Origin: Maribacter arenosus
GTDB lineage: Bacteria; Bacteroidota; Bacteroidia; Flavobacteriales; Flavobacteriaceae
Direction of reading: 5' to 3'
Assembly: GCF_014610845.1 (NCBI RefSeq)
Contig: NZ_JABTCG010000002.1
Location: 62,001 to 126,000, forward strand
Length of the DNA stretch: 64,000 bases
Position numbers and translations under genes: made by a program
Shown here: one piece after another, positions 9,284-17,488 of the stretch
How positions within the stretch are numbered: position 1 is the first letter of the stretch
How the letters are laid out: each line of letters begins with the position of its first letter
Notes under the pieces: model-generated
Told to the model about the DNA's origin: nothing
Database searches by the model: none
The model's input: the letters and a program-made list of their open reading frames with translations, nothing else

Positions 9284-9384
9284 GTACATAATACTTTGTT
9301 ACTTCAGATTGGCTTATTTTGCACAACCCATGACGTTCATCTGAAGATTAGAAACCTATACGATACCATTTAGAAAACAGACAT

Positions 9385-11619
9385 ATGTCCGACACACTTG
9401 CTTCTACAAAATCGAATTTTGGCACACTGCCTGTATTTTTAACGGCTATTTCAACCATTTTGGGTGCTGTAATGTTCCTGCGTTTCGGTTTTGCCGTTGG
9501 TTCAGTAGGTTTTACCGGGACTTTGCTTATAATACTTATTGGCCATATGGTAACCTTTTCTACTGCCATGGCCTTGGCTGAGATCGCTACCAACCAAAAA
9601 GTTGAGGGAGGAGGGGAGTATTTTATCATTTCCCGTTCTTTTGGAGTCAATATTGGGGCAGCTATAGGTATTACATTATATCTTTCACAGGCCATAAGCG
9701 TGGCATTTTATATTATTGCATTCGCAGAAGCCTTCGAAGCCATTAAGCCTTGGGTTGCATCGGAATTCGGTTATGAATTATATGATAACCGTTTGTTCAG
9801 TATACCCGCACTTTTAATATTGATTTGGTTAATGGTGACCAAAGGGGCTAATTTGGGAATGAAAGCTTTGTATGTAGTAGTTACGATTCTTGCCATATCA
9901 TTGGTCCTTTTTTTTATGGGTTCCACCTCCTATTCCGAAACTTTTGACAGCACACTGCTATTTAAAAATATAACTACGGACAAAGGGTTTTTTTATGTTT
10001 TTGCCATAATCTTCCCCGCTTTTACGGGGATGACCGCTGGTGTAGGATTATCAGGGGACTTAAGGGATCCCAAAAGGTCAATTCCCATTGGTACGCTATC
10101 TGCAACCATTGTAGGAATGATCATCTATGTATTTATCGCTTATAAGTTAGCCTCATCGGCAAGCCCAGCGGATTTGGTCAATAATCAGCTAATTATGGGC
10201 CAGATCGCGTTATGGGGGCCAATAATTCCTATCGGTTTGGCTGCCGCCACCATTTCATCGGCATTGGGTTCATTTATGGTCGCGCCAAGAACTTTGCAAG
10301 CTATTGGAGGCGATAAGGTATTCCCAAACAGATTTATCAATTTTTGGGTGGCCAAGGGAACCAAAGTCAATAATGAACCGAGAAACGCCACGATTCTCAC
10401 CAGTGTTATTGCATTGATTTTTGTACTTATGGGAGATGTAAACGCGGTGGCCGAAATTATTTCGATGTTCTTTATGGTTACCTATGGCTCATTGTGCCTA
10501 ATTTCCTTTATGCAACACTTTGCAGCAGATCCTTCTTATAGGCCTTCGTTCAAGTCTAAATGGTATTTATCGCTTTTCGGGGCTATCATGTGCATCTACT
10601 TGATGTTCAAAATAAATACGGTGTATGCCATGGCTGCCATCTTGGTCATGGTCTTGTTATACTTCTATATTACTTATAGAGGTGATAATAAAAAGGGTAT
10701 GGCCAAAATATTCCAAGGTGTGATGTATCAATTCAGTAGAAAAATGCAGGTATTCCTTCAAAAATCGGAAAAGGAAACAGCCGAAGAATACTGGCGTCCT
10801 GCAGTGATATGTTTATCAAAGGAAAGTTTTGATAGGTACAGTGCTTTGGAAATTATGAAATGGATATCGTATCGTTATGGTTTTGGTACCTATATACATT
10901 TTGTGCAGGGATATTTATCCAACGAAACAAAGGTCAACGCTGAAAAAAAATTGAAGAAGCTAATAAAAATAGCTTCTGCAAGTAAATCAAACGTTTTTTT
11001 GGAAACTATCATATCCCCCTCGAATACTGGCGCCATTGCCCAAGCCATACAGCAACCTGGAATCTCGGGGCAGCCCAATAATACAATGCTATTTGAGTTT
11101 AAAAAAGGAGATCGGGAATGGTTGGGAGCTATCATAGAAAACTATAGTTTGTTAAAAGTTGCAGAATATGATTTATGCATCTTGGCGAGTTCTGATAAAG
11201 GATTTGGGTATAAGAAATATATTCATATATGGATTCGAAGGGAAGATTATGAGAATGCCAGTTTAATGATTCTACTTTCCTATATTATCTTAGGACATCC
11301 GGACTGGAAAAATGGTGAGATAAAAATATTCGCAACATTCCATGAAAAGGATTTAAAACGCGAACAAGAGTATTTAACAGAACTAACCACGAGTGGGCGA
11401 TTACCAATTTCCGCGAATAATATAAGCGTGCTCCCTATAGAAGAGGGAATTAAAAGAAAAGACTTGATAAATGAGTATTCTGCAGATGCGGACCTTACAC
11501 TGATCGGGTTTCATGGCAGTATGATGAAATCGGAAAAGGCGATAGAGCTATTTGAGGGATATGATACTATCGGCAATATTCTTTTCGTAAATACTTTGAC
11601 TTCAAAATTCATCAAATAA
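9385..11619 (+). CDS. SLC12-like cation-chloride cotransporter (APC superfamily)
   Basis: This 744-residue protein has an APC-type membrane domain (about residues 15-440, 12 segments) beginning with TILGAVMFLRFGFAVG, which corresponds to the conserved first helix of cation-chloride cotransporters. A soluble C-terminal domain (about 450-744) with YWRPAVICLS and later DLTLIGFHGS has the USP-like alpha/beta pattern of SLC12 C-termini. Eukaryotic relatives couple Na+ and/or K+ to Cl- uptake; bacterial homologues are often annotated only as amino acid permeases. The presence of the SLC12-type C-terminal domain is why I prefer the cotransporter call. Ion specificity cannot be read from sequence. 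Confidence 0.8.
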   Translation: MSDTLASTKSNFGTLPVFLTAISTILGAVMFLRFGFAVGSVGFTGTLLIILIGHMVTFSTAMALAEIATNQKVEGGGEYFIISRSFGVNIGAAIGITLYLSQAISVAFYIIAFAEAFEAIKPWVASEFGYELYDNRLFSIPALLILIWLMVTKGANLGMKALYVVVTILAISLVLFFMGSTSYSETFDSTLLFKNITTDKGFFYVFAIIFPAFTGMTAGVGLSGDLRDPKRSIPIGTLSATIVGMIIYVFIAYKLASSASPADLVNNQLIMGQIALWGPIIPIGLAAATISSALGSFMVAPRTLQAIGGDKVFPNRFINFWVAKGTKVNNEPRNATILTSVIALIFVLMGDVNAVAEIISMFFMVTYGSLCLISFMQHFAADPSYRPSFKSKWYLSLFGAIMCIYLMFKINTVYAMAAILVMVLLYFYITYRGDNKKGMAKIFQGVMYQFSRKMQVFLQKSEKETAEEYWRPAVICLSKESFDRYSALEIMKWISYRYGFGTYIHFVQGYLSNETKVNAEKKLKKLIKIASASKSNVFLETIISPSNTGAIAQAIQQPGISGQPNNTMLFEFKKGDREWLGAIIENYSLLKVAEYDLCILASSDKGFGYKKYIHIWIRREDYENASLMILLSYIILGHPDWKNGEIKIFATFHEKDLKREQEYLTELTTSGRLPISANNISVLPIEEGIKRKDLINEYSADADLTLIGFHGSMMKSEKAIELFEGYDTIGNILFVNTLTSKFIK

Positions 11620-11662
11620 CCAAATCCCCCATAAATCCAAGCTGTGGTGTTAATCATTAATT

Positions 11663-12352
11663 TTAGGGTACCTCATCGGCATGGGTACTGGCTTCATAAG
11701 CCCCAACATATTTGAAATCCTGAAACCAATAAGAAGATGAAATAATATCAAATAACATTTCATTATCACCGTTTTTCTCGATTTTTAGCTGCCAAATAAT
11801 ATCTTTGGCATCCTTAAACCCTACCCCATCCACTTGCTCTTCGAACAATCTATAGATCAAGGTGTTCTGAGGCATACCCGCTACCAGTAAACGGATCAAG
11901 GGTGCTTCGGGAAAGTCCTTAAAGACCAACATTTCATCTTTTTGTGTTGTGGTTACCTTCACTTGAAATTTTACCGCTTCCGGTTTTGGAAATTTCCCAT
12001 TAAAAGCCACATAAAGTAGTTGGTTAACATTAAAGAAATCTTCGTGCATAGAAAGATCAGCGTATTCTTCCCACATCTTTTCATCGATTATTTCATTGGA
12101 AATGTTTTCAACCTGCCCTTTGGTCAATCGACCTTTAAAAACGTATTCCAATACAATTTTGGCAGCATCTTCCGGTTCATAATCAGTCAATGACATCAAG
12201 CACATTTCTTTCAGCTCGTCAGATGACAGCTCGGATATATCGGTATAATCCATAATACCCAACATATTAATGTAGTCTTGATCCGTCCAAGAATTGGGCA
12301 ATTCGTTGATGGTCATAAAATTCAACCGTACAACTTTAAAAGGTGATTTCAT
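11663..12352 (-). CDS. Conserved hypothetical protein downstream of corA
   Basis: I do not recognise this 229-residue protein. It is acidic and soluble, lacks a signal peptide or membrane segment, and looks helical in its first half (ELSSDELKEM, EPEDAAKIVL) with a mixed second half. It follows corA after only 18 bp and is probably co-transcribed with it. An alternative start at the ATG at 12316 (MTINELPN) would remove 12 residues and may be the real one, since the first residues look unconstrained. No function is proposed. Confidence 0.65.
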   Translation of the reverse strand: MKSPFKVVRLNFMTINELPNSWTDQDYINMLGIMDYTDISELSSDELKEMCLMSLTDYEPEDAAKIVLEYVFKGRLTKGQVENISNEIIDEKMWEEYADLSMHEDFFNVNQLLYVAFNGKFPKPEAVKFQVKVTTTQKDEMLVFKDFPEAPLIRLLVAGMPQNTLIYRLFEEQVDGVGFKDAKDIIWQLKIEKNGDNEMLFDIISSSYWFQDFKYVGAYEASTHADEVP

Positions 12353-12370
12353 ATTTTTCGCAACGTTTTA

Positions 12371-13438
12371 CTAAAACCATTTTTTCTTTTTAAAATAAAT
12401 CAACATGGCCGTGGCCATCACCACCATCACAGCGAGCATAATGAAATAGCTGTATTGAAACTTAAGTTCGGGCAATACCTCGAAATTGGTGCCATAAATA
12501 CCCGCGATAAAGGTCAATGGAATAAAAATGACGGAAAAAATCGTAAGGAATTTCATGATATCGTTCAACTTACTACTTATAGTGGTATGGTAAAGATTTA
12601 ACTGGTCGGTTAAAATTTCCCTATAACTATCCGATGAATCGATAGCCTGGTTCATATTATCCAACAGCTCCTTGTAATGTACATAGGTATTCTCGAAAAT
12701 GAATTCAGATTCCATTTTTGAAAGTGCCAAGATCATTTCCTTGGCCGGTCTGATATTCCTTCTGAGAAAATTCAATTCCCTTTTATAAGCATTGATTTTT
12801 TTTATCACCGAAGCGTCTGGTTGGTTTTGGCCTAAGTGTTCTTCCAATACCTCTATTTTCTCGCCGAGCACGCTAATGATATAGATGTAGTTGTCTATAA
12901 CAATGTCCAAGAGCGCAAAAGCCAGATAATCTGTCCATCCGTTGCGGATTCTTTTCTTCTTTTTTCTGATACGCTCCCTAATCGGCTCGAATACATCACC
13001 CTTTTTTTCTTGAAAGGAAATCAAAATCGATTCTGTCAAAATTAAACTGAGGTTTTCAACCGAAATCATTCCGGAATCCTCATTCAATTGCAACATCTTG
13101 ACGGAGATAAAAATACAGTTGTCAAATTCATGAACTGTTGGCCTGGCCGTCGTATTCATGACATTGGCCATGATTAAATCATCCAAATCAAAGACCATGG
13201 CAATTTCCTGCATTAACCCGGGATTATGAAGACCGTCTATATTGAGCCATGTGACCGTCTTTTTTTCTTGATACTTTAAAACTCCCGTTAATTCATTAAG
13301 TGCATTTTCCTCTAAGTTCTTAGAATCGAAATCAATTACCCTAATAGTAACTTCTTCCGACTTTTTATCGCCTCTGAATAAAAGTTCATCAGGGGGTAGT
13401 CCAATCTCATGCTTCTGTTTTTTTATAAATCGTGCCAT
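12371..13438 (-). CDS. corA: CorA-family divalent metal transporter with GTN signature
   Basis: A 355-residue CorA-type channel: a long cytoplasmic alpha/beta funnel, a charged coiled stalk helix (around EKIEVLEEHL), and two C-terminal membrane helices (about 290-312 and 325-347) followed by a basic tail KKKKWF. CorA proteins conduct Mg2+ and sometimes Co2+ or Ni2+ as pentamers. The selectivity loop after TM1 reads YGTNFE instead of the usual YGMNFE. The family's Gly and Asn are kept while Met is replaced by Thr, so substrate preference could differ from a standard Mg2+ CorA. Co-transcribed with the hypothetical gene behind it. Confidence 0.9.
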   Translation of the reverse strand: MARFIKKQKHEIGLPPDELLFRGDKKSEEVTIRVIDFDSKNLEENALNELTGVLKYQEKKTVTWLNIDGLHNPGLMQEIAMVFDLDDLIMANVMNTTARPTVHEFDNCIFISVKMLQLNEDSGMISVENLSLILTESILISFQEKKGDVFEPIRERIRKKKKRIRNGWTDYLAFALLDIVIDNYIYIISVLGEKIEVLEEHLGQNQPDASVIKKINAYKRELNFLRRNIRPAKEMILALSKMESEFIFENTYVHYKELLDNMNQAIDSSDSYREILTDQLNLYHTTISSKLNDIMKFLTIFSVIFIPLTFIAGIYGTNFEVLPELKFQYSYFIMLAVMVVMATAMLIYFKKKKWF

Positions 13439-13506
13439 ATTATTTTAATTATCACGTTCTTTAATTATACGCTTCAAATCAAAATCAGCGCTTATTACAA
13501 ACCCGA

Positions 13507-13914
13507 TTATAAAATAAATTTCCCTATTATTTCACCTGAGAGATCGTAAAGCAATCTGAATGTGTATCTACCATTATTTAAATTCAGCTCATAAAGACTT
13601 CTATCAGGGGTCTGAACATGATAGATTTGTCGAAGCTCTTCCTTATTGGTTTTTTCATCCAAGGTAAGTTGTAATCGTTCCGGGATTTTATCCAAGGACA
13701 CCAAGGTGACTGTTTCTAACCATTCTCCTTCGCTATTGAACAAAGCCGTGCATTTATTCTTTTTCCATCTAAAATTCACATGCCATTTAAAAACATCGAT
13801 TTGTTGCCAGAAAATATGTGTTGCCTTTGGAAATTTCAGATTAAACGAACGCTGAACCAAAGGATTCACTATGGTTTTTTTGTATTTGAACAAACGCTTT
13901 AATGATATTGACAT
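13507..13914 (-). CDS. PepSY-like small protein
   Basis: A 135-residue protein with the pattern of Bacteroidota PepSY-like/DUF2874-type domains: FNLKFPKATHIFWQQ, a KWHVNF strand, CTALFNSEGEWLET and a C-terminal LYDLSGEIIGK strand. Such domains usually occur in exported proteins, but this one has no signal peptide, only a basic N-terminus. Role unknown. It stands alone, upstream of corA in the same direction (68-bp gap), with a perfect 14-bp palindrome further upstream. The family assignment is by pattern only. Confidence 0.6.
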   Translation of the reverse strand: MSISLKRLFKYKKTIVNPLVQRSFNLKFPKATHIFWQQIDVFKWHVNFRWKKNKCTALFNSEGEWLETVTLVSLDKIPERLQLTLDEKTNKEELRQIYHVQTPDRSLYELNLNNGRYTFRLLYDLSGEIIGKFIL

Positions 13915-14223
13915 AATCTAATAGAATTCTCTTTTCAAGGTTAATATTCGATTTGGTTTTTATGCAACTATTCTAGTATTTCATTTGGTAATTCGGCATA
14001 GGTCGAAGTAAAGCGATGGGCCTTTAATTAAGTTCAAATATGAAACGGATTTATCGCTATTGTTGAATTCTTCCAGGGCGTTGCCGACAATACCTAACTA
14101 AAGGTTATAAAGTTAAGTCATTAGGCCTGTAAGAACAGCTACCTAGGTAGCACATGGATTGAGTCATTTGTTTAGAGAACATGGAATATTGGAGGATTGG
14201 TAAAGGAAGTCCCTGATATGGGT
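13915..14223. other. Intergenic region with a perfect palindrome
   Basis: No gene seen in 309 bp. The notable content is the palindrome at 14138-14151. No clear intrinsic terminator for the crp-type gene that ends at 14224 was found. Confidence 0.5.
14138..14151. promoter_or_regulatory. Perfect 14-bp palindrome GCTACCTAGGTAGC
   Basis: A self-complementary 14-mer, about 220 bp upstream of the PepSY-like gene and 73 bp after the end of the Crp/Fnr gene. It shares GCTACCT..GTAGC with the palindrome at 6283-6300, so both may be bound by the same dimeric regulator. The binding protein is unknown. Confidence 0.4.
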
Positions 14224-14931
14224 TTAAGGAATAAACTTTTCCTCAGCAATAGACAATAGCATCTCTAAATTCTTGACGTTTATCTGTTTGCGACTAACCG
14301 AAATCGCGCCGCAACGTTTAAGCTCCTGAATGTGCCTACTGACCACTGCCCTTGTAGTACCGATGAGTCCCGCGATTTCCTCGTTGGGCAGGTTATTGAT
14401 CAATTCGAGTTTTTGCGTTTCCCCGTTAATGTTCTTTAGCAACAAACTAGAAAGTCTTACCAATGTATTGTGCAGGGTCACGTCCGTGGCAACATCCATA
14501 AGCATCCGCATTCTATTGCCCAAATAGTATAATATTGCCTTATGGGCTATCGGATATTCATTGATCCAATTGCGCATTAGATCAATGGGTATTTTTAAGA
14601 TTTCAGAGTTGTCTAGGGCTTCCCAATAAACATCATGCGGTTTCGTATCCAATAAAGACAGTACATCAAAAACGTCTCCAGCTGACAATACAAAAACCGT
14701 ATGTTCCCTACCCGTATCCGGATTGGATTTGAACACTTTGATCCTACCGGAAACAATGAAGTGGAAAGTTGTGGACACTTCAGGGCTACTTTTATAGCTT
14801 TTAACCTTCCAATGTACGGCAGTCATTAAACCCAAAAGGTCATCGATAGCCTCTACACTTGAGTCTTTAAAAAAACTCGATTGTTGCAAAGTCTTTCGAT
14901 ACTCAGCAAATTGACTATTCTGATTGTCCAT
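14224..14931 (-). CDS. Crp/Fnr-family transcriptional regulator
   Basis: A 235-residue regulator with an N-terminal cyclic-nucleotide-binding-like beta barrel (about residues 15-130, with FIVSGRIKVF and SAGDVFDVLSLL), a dimerisation helix (RMRMLMDVATDV) and a C-terminal winged helix with recognition region IGTTRAVVSRHIQELKRCG. There is no cysteine cluster for an Fe-S centre, so it is not a canonical oxygen-sensing Fnr. The ligand is unknown. It borders a group of stress-type genes (DUF1328, DUF2383, Dps, MscS), which it may control, but no binding site could be matched. Confidence 0.9.
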   Translation of the reverse strand: MDNQNSQFAEYRKTLQQSSFFKDSSVEAIDDLLGLMTAVHWKVKSYKSSPEVSTTFHFIVSGRIKVFKSNPDTGREHTVFVLSAGDVFDVLSLLDTKPHDVYWEALDNSEILKIPIDLMRNWINEYPIAHKAILYYLGNRMRMLMDVATDVTLHNTLVRLSSLLLKNINGETQKLELINNLPNEEIAGLIGTTRAVVSRHIQELKRCGAISVSRKQINVKNLEMLLSIAEEKFIP

Positions 14932-15227
14932 CTAAATCTTAAAATTGATGGGTAAGTTAATGAATAATATAGGCAAATCGAAATCCTCTTGGTGCTTGGG
15001 GTATTGTTGTACAGTAAACAAATGGTTTGTGCAAAAAATATGAAGTATATTAAATACGATCAATTACATACACTGTCAATTGTCATATCGATTCAACTAT
15101 AACCATTTAGATTTAATCTGTGAACATTAATAAAATGTAAACCCTTTGAACTCGATTGCCCCTTAGAATAAAAATGCGGATAAACCCTATAAGTCATCCG
15201 CACATCTTTACATAGTGGCTAACCCTA
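14932..15227. other. Intergenic region without recognised element
   Basis: About 296 AT-rich bases between the regulator gene and the small lipoprotein gene. It must hold the regulator promoter, but I see no convincing gene, hairpin or operator. Confidence 0.4.
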
Positions 15228-15407
15228 CTAATTGTCGTCGGTAGCATCATCGATTTCATCTTCGATTTCTTCCACACCTTCTTCCAAGTCCTCACCGACT
15301 TCTTCGATGCCATCCTCTATTTTTTCCTTTGTTGTTTTCTCCCTACAGCTAGAAGCTGCGAAGATCGTCATTAAAGTCAGTAACAACATATATACGATAT
15401 TTTTCAT
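15228..15407 (-). CDS. Small acidic lipoprotein (59 aa)
   Basis: A short gene readable on the minus strand: MKNIVYMLLL at the start, a hydrophobic signal stretch, and a lipobox-like ASSC with Cys21 as the probable lipidated residue. The mature part is extremely acidic, with repeated EEV/EEG/EEI/DEID patterns and ends in DATDDN. Only about 38 residues remain after processing. It would be anchored in the inner or outer membrane facing the periplasm. It lies among DUF1328 and DUF2383 genes and may belong to the same envelope-stress set. No enzymatic function can be expected; metal or peptidoglycan-charge interaction is speculation. Confidence 0.7.
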   Translation of the reverse strand: MKNIVYMLLLTLMTIFAASSCREKTTKEKIEDGIEEVGEDLEEGVEEIEDEIDDATDDN

Positions 15408-15461
15408 GTTTAAATTTTTAACGATTATTAAAATTCTATTCTGTTTGAAATTTAATAGGTA

Positions 15462-15623
15462 CTAAACTCTTTTTCTTCCAGTAATCAAGGATATTATAAA
15501 TAGTACAATAAAAATGAAGAATAAGATTTTTGCGATACTAGCAGCACCTGCGGCAATGCCTCCGAATCCGAAAATACCTGCAATGATTGCTAAAATGATA
15601 AAAGTGATAGTCCAACGTAACAT
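15462..15623 (-). CDS. DUF1328 (YtjA-like) small membrane protein
   Basis: A 53-residue protein with two membrane helices, matching the DUF1328 pattern: [16 protein letters not shown], a [10 protein letters not shown] turn, then [19 protein letters not shown] and a basic end. The frame extends 15 codons upstream, but family members begin at MLRW, so that ATG is used. These proteins are widespread, typically stress-induced and of unknown function. It sits in an envelope/stress gene group next to the small lipoprotein gene, in the same direction. Confidence 0.85.
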   Translation of the reverse strand: MLRWTITFIILAIIAGIFGFGGIAAGAASIAKILFFIFIVLFIISLITGRKRV

Positions 15624-15872
15624 ATTGTTTTTTTTAAGGTTAATATTTTTAATAAGGCAAGCTGTCATAACCGCCTCCTAACCAAAGATGGGAAAAAACG
15701 ATATCCCAGCTTGATGCAATCGAAATAATATTTTGCTCTTTTGGTATTTCCGGTATTAGACGTACATCAATTTCGGTATATGCTTTTTAGGGAAATCAAC
15801 AGAAGGAAATTCTTGAAAAATCAGTTTATTTTTTTAGAAATAGGCTATTGCAACTTGTTTATGTTTCACAAA

Positions 15873-15897
15873 AAAAGGAGGCATATTGCCTCCTTTT
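15873..15897. terminator. Bidirectional intrinsic terminator hairpin
   Basis: AAAAGGAGGC and GCCTCCTTTT form a perfect 10-bp stem with a 5-nt loop. It lies 20 bp past the stop of the minus-strand DUF2383 gene, where transcription would end. Confidence 0.8.
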
Positions 15898-15917
15898 AAA
15901 TGGTATGATCTATTTCA

Positions 15918-16367
15918 TTATCTGATATCTTCCAACGTTTTAATATTGTTGAACCCAACTTCGATAGCATTCCGCTGCTTTTTCAATAATAACTCCGTGC
16001 TGGGCGGAAGTACGGATTGATTTATTACCTCTTCATACTCTTCAACCGCTGCTTTTTCTCCTCGAATAGCCTCTTCCAGCATAGCCTCCTCATTATCAGA
16101 AGCGAACATAGCCTTTAAGTCCATCCAAGTACGATGTGCTTTTGAGGCAAGACTATTACCCTTATCCACCTCTTGTCCGAAAGATTTGATTTCAGCTTTT
16201 AATTCATGTCCGAAATTATAGCGCTCCTTTGCCTTTCTTTCAAAGAAACCCTTCAAATAAGTATTTTTTGTCTTTTCCGCCGCCTTTTCGAAGCCTTTCT
16301 CCGCATCATAGGTTTTTTCTAAAAGGTCGTTCAATTTATTTCCAATAGTTTTTGAATATGTACTCAT
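15918..16367 (-). CDS. DUF2383 / PA2169-type four-helix-bundle protein
   Basis: A 149-residue all-helical protein of the PA2169 family: NKLNDLLEKTYDAEKGFEKA, then KGFFERKAKERYNFGHELKAEI, the AHRTWMDLKA turn, and DNEEAMLEEAIRGEKAAVEEYEEV. It is predicted to fold as a ferritin-like bundle, with acidic and His residues that might bind metal, but the function is unproven. Cytoplasmic. It is followed by a strong hairpin terminator and sits upstream of a divergent dps gene. Both are typical stationary-phase or oxidative-stress genes. Confidence 0.88.
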   Translation of the reverse strand: MSTYSKTIGNKLNDLLEKTYDAEKGFEKAAEKTKNTYLKGFFERKAKERYNFGHELKAEIKSFGQEVDKGNSLASKAHRTWMDLKAMFASDNEEAMLEEAIRGEKAAVEEYEEVINQSVLPPSTELLLKKQRNAIEVGFNNIKTLEDIR

Positions 16368-16920
16368 TTTATAAAATATTTAAGTGAACAATGCTCTTCG
16401 TTTTTAGATGCGCACTGCTTTACATCTAAAGCCTTTCTATACTTTCTCTTTATTATATCGTATTGGGAAATCGAATCTCAAACACTGCTTAAAATATACT
16501 TGAGCTGATTTCTCAAGTGATATTATTGGAAAAACTAAGGAAATAGCTTTTAAACTTATTGGTCCAAAGGTAAAGGGAGTTAGGAGCAATGGTTTGTTCG
16601 TTTAACCAAAGTCTTGACTCATTTCATAAAGAATGTGAGGCCTTTAAGTAGATTTAATAGGGGAATCGAACATCAGTAAACGACATAAATTTATAAAAGG
16701 AATTAAAGGCAAAGCTATGATTCCCAAAATTAACAATGCACTAAAAATCTGGCAATATAGAGCTCTATTCCCTTCGAAATAGCCATCTCCACAACTATTC
16801 CGGTAAATGTGTCAACATCGACTGCATATGAGCAAAGCTGACTTCAGCCTTCCCCTTAATTTTAGGAAGTAATGGAAAGAACGTGAAAGTCACGTTTTGA
16901 ATGAACCTTAAAACAACAAC
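16368..16920. other. Long divergent intergenic region before dps
   Basis: 553 bp without a supported gene. Close to dps there is a hairpin-forming inverted repeat (16880-16896, AACGTG..CACGTT). The remainder is AT-rich with only very short open frames. It probably holds the promoters of the DUF2383 gene and dps. Confidence 0.5.
16880..16896 (+). promoter_or_regulatory. Inverted repeat in the dps leader
   Basis: AACGTG and CACGTT arms separated by 5 nt, ending 24 nt before the dps start codon. It could be an operator overlapping the transcription start or a small RNA hairpin controlling translation. Confidence 0.35.
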
Positions 16921-17430
16921 ATGGATTATCTAAATATAAACGACAAAAAATTAGTGCCGGTAATAGCTGAATTGAACCAATTGTTGGCAGAATACAATGT
17001 TTACTATCAGAAGCTAAGAAGTTTTCACTGGAACATCTTAGGAAAAAACTTCTTTGAACTGCATAACAAATTTGAAGAATTATATAATGATGCCAAACTC
17101 AAAATCGACGAAACTGCTGAGCGTATATTAACCCTGCGCTATCATCCGGTAAGTAAGTTTAGTAAGTATCTTAAAATGGCCGAAATACAGGAATCATCGG
17201 CAATGATTTCCGATACGGAAATGGTCGATCATATTCTTAAAGACCATGAAATCATCTTACAACAGATGAAAAGAGTAATCAACAAATCTGAAACTGCACG
17301 GGATGATGGAACTATTGATATGATAGGAGGCTACATAGCCGAGTTGGAAAAGTCTAGTTGGATGTTCGAGGCTTGGAGCAGGGACTCTAAAGACCTGTTT
17401 AAGAAAGCCAATAGGATTAAAGCCTCTTAA
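16921..17430 (+). CDS. dps: Dps-family ferritin-like DNA/iron-binding protein
   Basis: A 169-residue four-helix protein with the Dps ferroxidase signature: FHWNILGKNFFELHNKFEEL followed by DAKLKIDETAERI, supplying the His, Asp and Glu ligands shared between subunits. Dps dodecamers oxidise and store iron, using peroxide, and protect DNA. The C-terminal half is diverged but of normal length. It is followed after 58 bp by an MscS-type channel gene in the same direction. An inverted repeat in the leader may be part of its control. Confidence 0.92.
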   Translation: MDYLNINDKKLVPVIAELNQLLAEYNVYYQKLRSFHWNILGKNFFELHNKFEELYNDAKLKIDETAERILTLRYHPVSKFSKYLKMAEIQESSAMISDTEMVDHILKDHEIILQQMKRVINKSETARDDGTIDMIGGYIAELEKSSWMFEAWSRDSKDLFKKANRIKAS

Positions 17431-17488
17431 ATTGGACTGAAGAAAACTACGTTTAAAAATCAAGTATAAAAATATAAAAGCAAAATAA

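Noticed and set aside
16800-16912. Minus-strand peptide ending AHMQSMLTHLPE before dps, considered as a gene remnant
   Set aside because: Only a few dozen codons, no recognisable family, and the frame runs into the dps gene antisense without a supported start.
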